Below are positions 60,266 through 64,000 of a stretch of DNA of 64,000 bases, in pieces (the first letter of the stretch is position 1; the number at the start of each line of letters is the position of its first letter). The stretch is from Thereva unica. Its lineage: Eukaryota > Arthropoda > Insecta > Diptera > Therevidae. The translations under genes were made by a program, and so were the position numbers. The notes beneath the pieces were generated by a model that was given only the letters and a program-made list of their open reading frames with translations, had not been told where the DNA came from and ran no database searches. The stretch lies in assembly GCA_949987705.1 (NCBI GenBank), contig OX465282.1:41628039-41692038 (forward strand), in the 5' to 3' direction.

Positions 60266-60584
60266 AGCTACCAATAGCAAATAAAAATATGATTTAAAAA
60301 GATGCAAAAAAATATGTTTCCAGTTTTTAGTTTTTATTGCTCCAGCCAGTATACGCGAGCACACTACCTTTCAAAATGTAAAAAAAAACGTAGAGCGCTA
60401 TTAGATTTTTGAGGGGTCATCAAATTGTGCATTTTTGGGCTGCACTTGAGAACTGTTGTAAAGAAACAATTACAAAACATGTAAAAAAGTTTCCTTATTT
60501 AACATGATAATCTAATTAAAAGTTTGGAAATTGTAATGTATTAATTAACGCTATTCGTTACTAAAAAGTAAAAAATAAAAAAAG

Positions 60585-61070
60585 AAAAAAAAAATTTTAA
60601 GAAACTCTTTTCTTTACCTTAATATATTGATCAGTTGTGAACACAAAATTAATATAAATACTAAAAAAAATCGACTAAAAGGTAAAAAATAAGAAGATTT
60701 TAAACAATATAAACTTTTAAATCAAAATGGAAAAAATCTCACACATTCCTTAAAGAAAAGCGTGGGGCGCCCATACCAACCTGAACTTAAAAAAACATGA
60801 CTGCCGTGAGTACATTTTAACATTTCAGACAGCTACGAATTTTCACTAATTGAGCATTTTGTTTCATAAAAACGCACCCCACGCTTTTCTTTAAGGAATG
60901 TGTGAGATTTTTTCCATTTTGATTTAAAAGTTTATATTGTTTAAAATCTTCTTATTTTTTACCTTTTAGTCGACTTTTTTAGTATTTATATTAATTTTGT
61001 GTTCACAACTGATCAATATATTAAGGTAAAGAAAAGAGTTTCTTAAAAAATTTTTTTTCTTTTTTTTATT
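60585..61070. repeat. Long hairpin P2
   Basis: Arms of about 180 bp (outer TTAAGAAACTCTTTTCTTTACC and its inverse; inner CCTTAAAGAAAAGCGTGGGG and its inverse) around a ~115 bp centre. Different sequence from P1 but the same design, next to satellite-like units. Confidence 0.9.
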
Positions 61071-61204
61071 ATTGAATAGATTTAAAATGTTCTTGATTTA
61101 TTTTATCATATTTTTTTTAGTTATATTGCAGCAAGTAGTCCTATTGCACAGGATTTGACACCTTAATTAGGTAAGTCTCTTATGTGTTTAGTGTTTATAC
61201 TCAG

Positions 61205-61548
61205 TGTTCGACGCAGTTCCCAACACCGAAAAAATACCGATCGAAAAATCTCCACGATCGGTTCCCTCTTCAGTTTTTTTTCTCTTCTCGGCAGTGGGGA
61301 GTTGGAGCAGGTCCGTAGCCGAGAGTGGTCACCTTATAGTTTTTGTATTGTTTAACTTATTTTGTTTTCCATATAAAGTACCTTTTGAATTTATTAAAGT
61401 AACTAAAAGTAATAAAGTAAAAAATTGAATTATTAAAGGAACTAAAACCAATAAAGTGAAATTGAATTGTTAAAATAACATTAAAGCAAGTGTATTCAAT
61501 CTTCCCTTTTGTTCTACTTCAAAATGTCCGCCGCTACTCTGAGCATCA
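61205..61548 (+). repeat. LTR of an LTR retrotransposon (5' LTR)
   Basis: Runs from TGTTCGACGC to GAGCATCA. The right edge is placed by the primer binding site three bases later; the left edge (TG) is a best guess. Contains AATAAAG-type poly(A) signal candidates at about 61410-61460. The second LTR is not in the window. Confidence 0.65.
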
Positions 61549-61551
61549 TTT

Positions 61552-61569
61552 TGGTCCTTCGAGCCGGAT
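61552..61569 (+). promoter_or_regulatory. Primer binding site, complementary to tRNA-Tyr 3' end
   Basis: TGGTCCTTCGAGCCGGAT is complementary to the common eukaryotic tRNA-Tyr 3' end including CCA, as I remember it. The distance to the LTR end is normal for retrotransposons. Confidence 0.75.
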
Positions 61570-62797
61570 AAGCAACATAATTATCAAGCACCAGCAATAG
61601 CCAGATAAGTATCACCTGGATCCAAATCTTATAAACTTATTAAATTTTACGATTTCTTTTTTTTAATAAATTCCTTGTGTCATTTATAATCACAATGTGC
61701 GGTGATCGAAAAAATTCCTTTGTGCTAACGGTTTACCCCTTGCAGTAATAAACATTATTTACAGTTATCATGAACGTACAAAGGAATATGGAATTTAAAC
61801 ATTAAAATGAATTGCAAAAAAAAACATTGAAATTTTATTAAATTTAAAATTGAACAAGGGTTTAATGTGCTGATCTATTTTTGAATAATGATTCTTTCTT
61901 CGGACAATTTAATACATGATCTCAATGTGCGGTGATCATAATTGTTGAATATTGGCATCTCTAAGTACATATGTACATATTAATATATTTGCAATTCAAA
62001 AAAAATTAATTTTGATAAATATCTGGTTGCGTTATTTTGTGATTTTAAATAAACATTTACTTGGCTAGCGGTTCATTTACTGTATGATTACAATGTGCGG
62101 TAATTATAACTATTGATTACTTGTTGTAGCTAAGGCATATTTAATTTGAAAATTATTGTAGTGGCACGTAAGGAAATTGGATTTTCGATAAAAACCAAGG
62201 ATCATAAGGTGCGGTGATCAAATCATTTCTTGGTGCTAACGGTTTACCCCTTGCAGTAATAAACATTATTTACAGTTATCATGAATGTGCAAAGGAGTAT
62301 AAAATTTACACATTCAAAACGGTTCTAAAACATTGAAATTTATCGATTTAGTTTTAATAACTATTTGAAGGGTGCGATATTTTGCGGTTTGATAGTTAAA
62401 TTATTTTGTGCTATTTTCTTCTTTTGTTTCGCTCAGGATCACAACGTGCGGTGATTACACTTATTAAACAGTTGCCTTGGTATGTGCAAAAGAAAAGTTA
62501 ATTTTAACATTAAAAACAATTCTAAGAACATTGACATATTATTTAACTTAGATTTTGAAAAAAAAAACCTGAAGGTGTGTCTTTGTGGTTTAATAATCAA
62601 CTCAGTTATTTCATTTATGATCACAACGTGCGGTGATCAAAAGTAGCAGACAATTAACGATACAAATGACCCATCTACGTTTAATTGAAATATTAAAAGT
62701 AATTATACACTGCGGATTGTTTCTCCTTCGGCTTGACTCCTGAAGCTCCTAGATTGGCTTTCTAATTCTGTCGGTCACCTTTCACATTTAGTTAGTT
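61570..62797 (+). promoter_or_regulatory. Retrotransposon leader with six hairpin motifs
   Basis: About 1.2 kb between primer binding site and gag. Six palindromic motifs of the form ATCAC-AAYGTGCG-GTGAT lie at 61689-61706, 61917-61938, 62087-62104, 62200-62219, 62439-62456 and 62618-62639. A ~50 bp block (GTGCTAACGGTTTACCCC...) occurs at 61722 and 62233, so part of the leader grew by repeat duplication. Role unknown; leaders of such elements hold packaging, translation or insulator signals. Confidence 0.75.
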
Positions 62798-62927
62798 ATG
62801 GACAAAAACCTCCTGATACAGAAAAGAGGTAGGGTTAAGAGCACCATTACCCGAATCAAATCCTTTGCAGACAACCTGGATGCGCAAACACCCCTTGAAG
62901 ACATTCAGATCAGATTAGATAAACTAA
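62798..62927 (+). pseudogene. BEL/Pao-like gag, N-terminal ~43 codons
   Basis: ATG at 62798. RGRVKSTITRIKSFADNL resembles the coiled N-terminus of DUF1759-type gag proteins, and IQIRLDKL follows. Similarity stops near 62928, where the LINE begins; the frame runs on by chance to TAA at 62981-62983. Confidence 0.6.
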
Positions 62928-63155
62928 GGGGGGGCAAAACCGAACCGTCACCTCCTCGTGGTGCCCCCTGGATAACCAACTAACGACGGTAGTAGGGAGC
63001 AGACCCTTAAAAGCCTACCAAGCCAAGATGTAAATGTCATCGTGTCGAGGGCTGCGTGGCAGTGGGTAGTGGTGCACTGTCTCTAACGATCTCCTCTGGG
63101 CACCGGGCGCACCCAGTTGTATATAGCCTTATCCTAATAAGGAGGCTCTGTTAGG
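62928..63155 (+). other. 5' leader of a LOA-like LINE
   Basis: GC-richer than its surroundings, starting near a GGGGGG run and ending at the ORF1 start. The left boundary is approximate; the target duplication cannot be checked because the 3' end is outside the window. Confidence 0.5.
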
Positions 63156-64000
63156 ATGGACCTTCCCTTTCCTGCCGTACTCGTGGGACTCTTTATGGAC
63201 CAAAAATTTTTTAAAAAACTAGACGAAGAAAGAGGTTGTGAGTCTGATGCAATAAGTATCAGCTCAGAGCTGGAGAGGGAACTCCTTGGAGGTACCTCGT
63301 CTAGCACAGAAGCTTCGGCTTCTCAATCAACAACACTGGCCCAGGCAGCTGGTGACAATGTTGTTGAAGAAATAACGGCCAAGGTTGTCTGTATGACCGT
63401 GCAACCTAGAAAGAAAAAATCCGGTGCTGCCAAGAGGAAGAGGGCCAAGGCAAGGAAGGCTGCAGAGGAATTGGGGAGCTCCACGGAGCACACCCGAGTC
63501 CCACATGCGGAACTTCCTTCCCAACAAACCCAAGGCAGGACAGTGGTCAGGACGGGGGGCTCCAAGGAGCAGACCTGGACGACCGCTGGACTGCCAGAAG
63601 TTTCTGGACCTAAGAAATTGGTAGCACCAACTCCTACAACTTCTAGGGGGCTATGTCCTATGCTGGACCCAACCGACGCACTGCCAAAACGGCAGCGGTC
63701 TGAGGATTCTCCGGCTGGGCAGGGACCCCAGAAGAAGAAAAAAAAGGGGGAGTCGCAAGGACCCTCATATCGGGATAAGCTAGCTGGGATCACCATGGCA
63801 GTGGTCCTGGACAACTATCCCGAGGGCAAATTGGCAGAGGAGCAATCATCCTCCGTCTGCGATGCCATCCTGTGTGAGGTAGACAAAAGTCGTAAAGGCG
63901 ATTGTCCGCCTCAGTTTTTGGGTGCAAGGGCGGCAGGGGGTCTCATCAAGATCACCTGCGCCAACGAACCCACCAGCCAATGGTTGACAAATGCTGTCAC
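63156..64000 (+). CDS. LOA-like LINE ORF1, gag-like, continues past the window
   Basis: Open from ATG at 63156 (MDLPFPAVLVGLFMDQ) to the window edge, 281 codons; a second ATG at 63195 is also possible. Basic block RKKKSGAAKRKRAKARK near residues 92-108, another KKKKK block near 196-200. From about 200 on, YRDKLAGITMAVV, LAEEQSSSVCDAI and GGLIKITCANEPTSQWL fit the start of the DUF4780-like domain also seen in the ORF1 at 21621-22817. Sequence identity to that protein is low, so it is another family. No zinc knuckles in the visible part. Confidence 0.8.
   Translation, partial: MDLPFPAVLVGLFMDQKFFKKLDEERGCESDAISISSELERELLGGTSSSTEASASQSTTLAQAAGDNVVEEITAKVVCMTVQPRKKKSGAAKRKRAKARKAAEELGSSTEHTRVPHAELPSQQTQGRTVVRTGGSKEQTWTTAGLPEVSGPKKLVAPTPTTSRGLCPMLDPTDALPKRQRSEDSPAGQGPQKKKKKGESQGPSYRDKLAGITMAVVLDNYPEGKLAEEQSSSVCDAILCEVDKSRKGDCPPQFLGARAAGGLIKITCANEPTSQWLTNAV

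Noticed and set aside
61204..61428. 74-codon frame within the LTR
   Set aside because: Lies inside the LTR, low-complexity C-terminus, no homology recognised.

Overview
The window is eukaryotic repeat DNA, most likely from an insect. It holds non-LTR retrotransposons of the R1/LOA and RTE types, a BEL/Pao-type LTR retrotransposon, Helitron-like elements, long hairpins and satellites. It is AT-rich, and no host gene with recognisable exons was found. The species cannot be named from the sequence alone. Everything that reads as protein is transposon protein, mostly on the minus strand.

Layout. 1-14.9 kb is a patchwork of transposon pieces, nearly all joined at (TA)n runs: a decayed LINE reverse transcriptase (1-1448), an almost intact LOA-like LINE ORF2 (2.5-6.2 kb), a decayed LINE ORF1 with zinc knuckles (9.3-11.2 kb) and five Helitron-like elements (TC start, hairpin plus CTAG end, A/T flanks) carrying 125-128 bp tandem repeats and an internal fold-back. 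14.9-33.7 kb is built from a repeating module: a ~400 bp hairpin (P1), a ~560 bp spacer and an array of a 269 bp satellite, in both orientations. A full-length LOA-like LINE (17863-22905, ORF1 plus ORF2, both open) sits in one array with a 14 bp target duplication, and a 200-N gap sits in the same array. 33.7-37.6 kb is largely single-copy AT-rich DNA with three tRNA-like relics and one Helitron end. 37.6-40.1 kb is an inverted-repeat cluster inside or next to a terminal-inverted-repeat element.

40.2-44.1 kb is a broken BEL/Pao polyprotein on the minus strand. A 4352 bp tandem duplication (42706-47057 and 47058-51409, three differences seen) copies its gag/protease part and the 5' half of an RTE LINE; only the distal RTE copy is complete through its 3' end (50127-52994). 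53-55.4 kb has little beyond a fold-back arm and a small inverted-repeat element. 55.4-59.3 kb repeats the P1/spacer/269 bp module in inverse orientation. 59.8-61.1 kb holds an older-looking version of the same architecture (diverged satellite plus another long hairpin). 61.2-62.9 kb is the 5' end of another LTR retrotransposon: LTR, a tRNA-Tyr-type primer binding site, a 1.2 kb leader and a gag start. It is cut by the 5' end of a LOA-like LINE that runs off the window.

The most interesting signal is in that LTR-element leader: six copies of a short palindrome with near-constant loop AAYGTGCG, one with a paired compensatory change in its stem and one with a G-T wobble, all between the primer binding site and gag. 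Second is a 20-base box, TTTCATTTGATACCCATGTC, shared by three otherwise unrelated satellites (125-128 bp, 269 bp, and diverged units at 60 kb).
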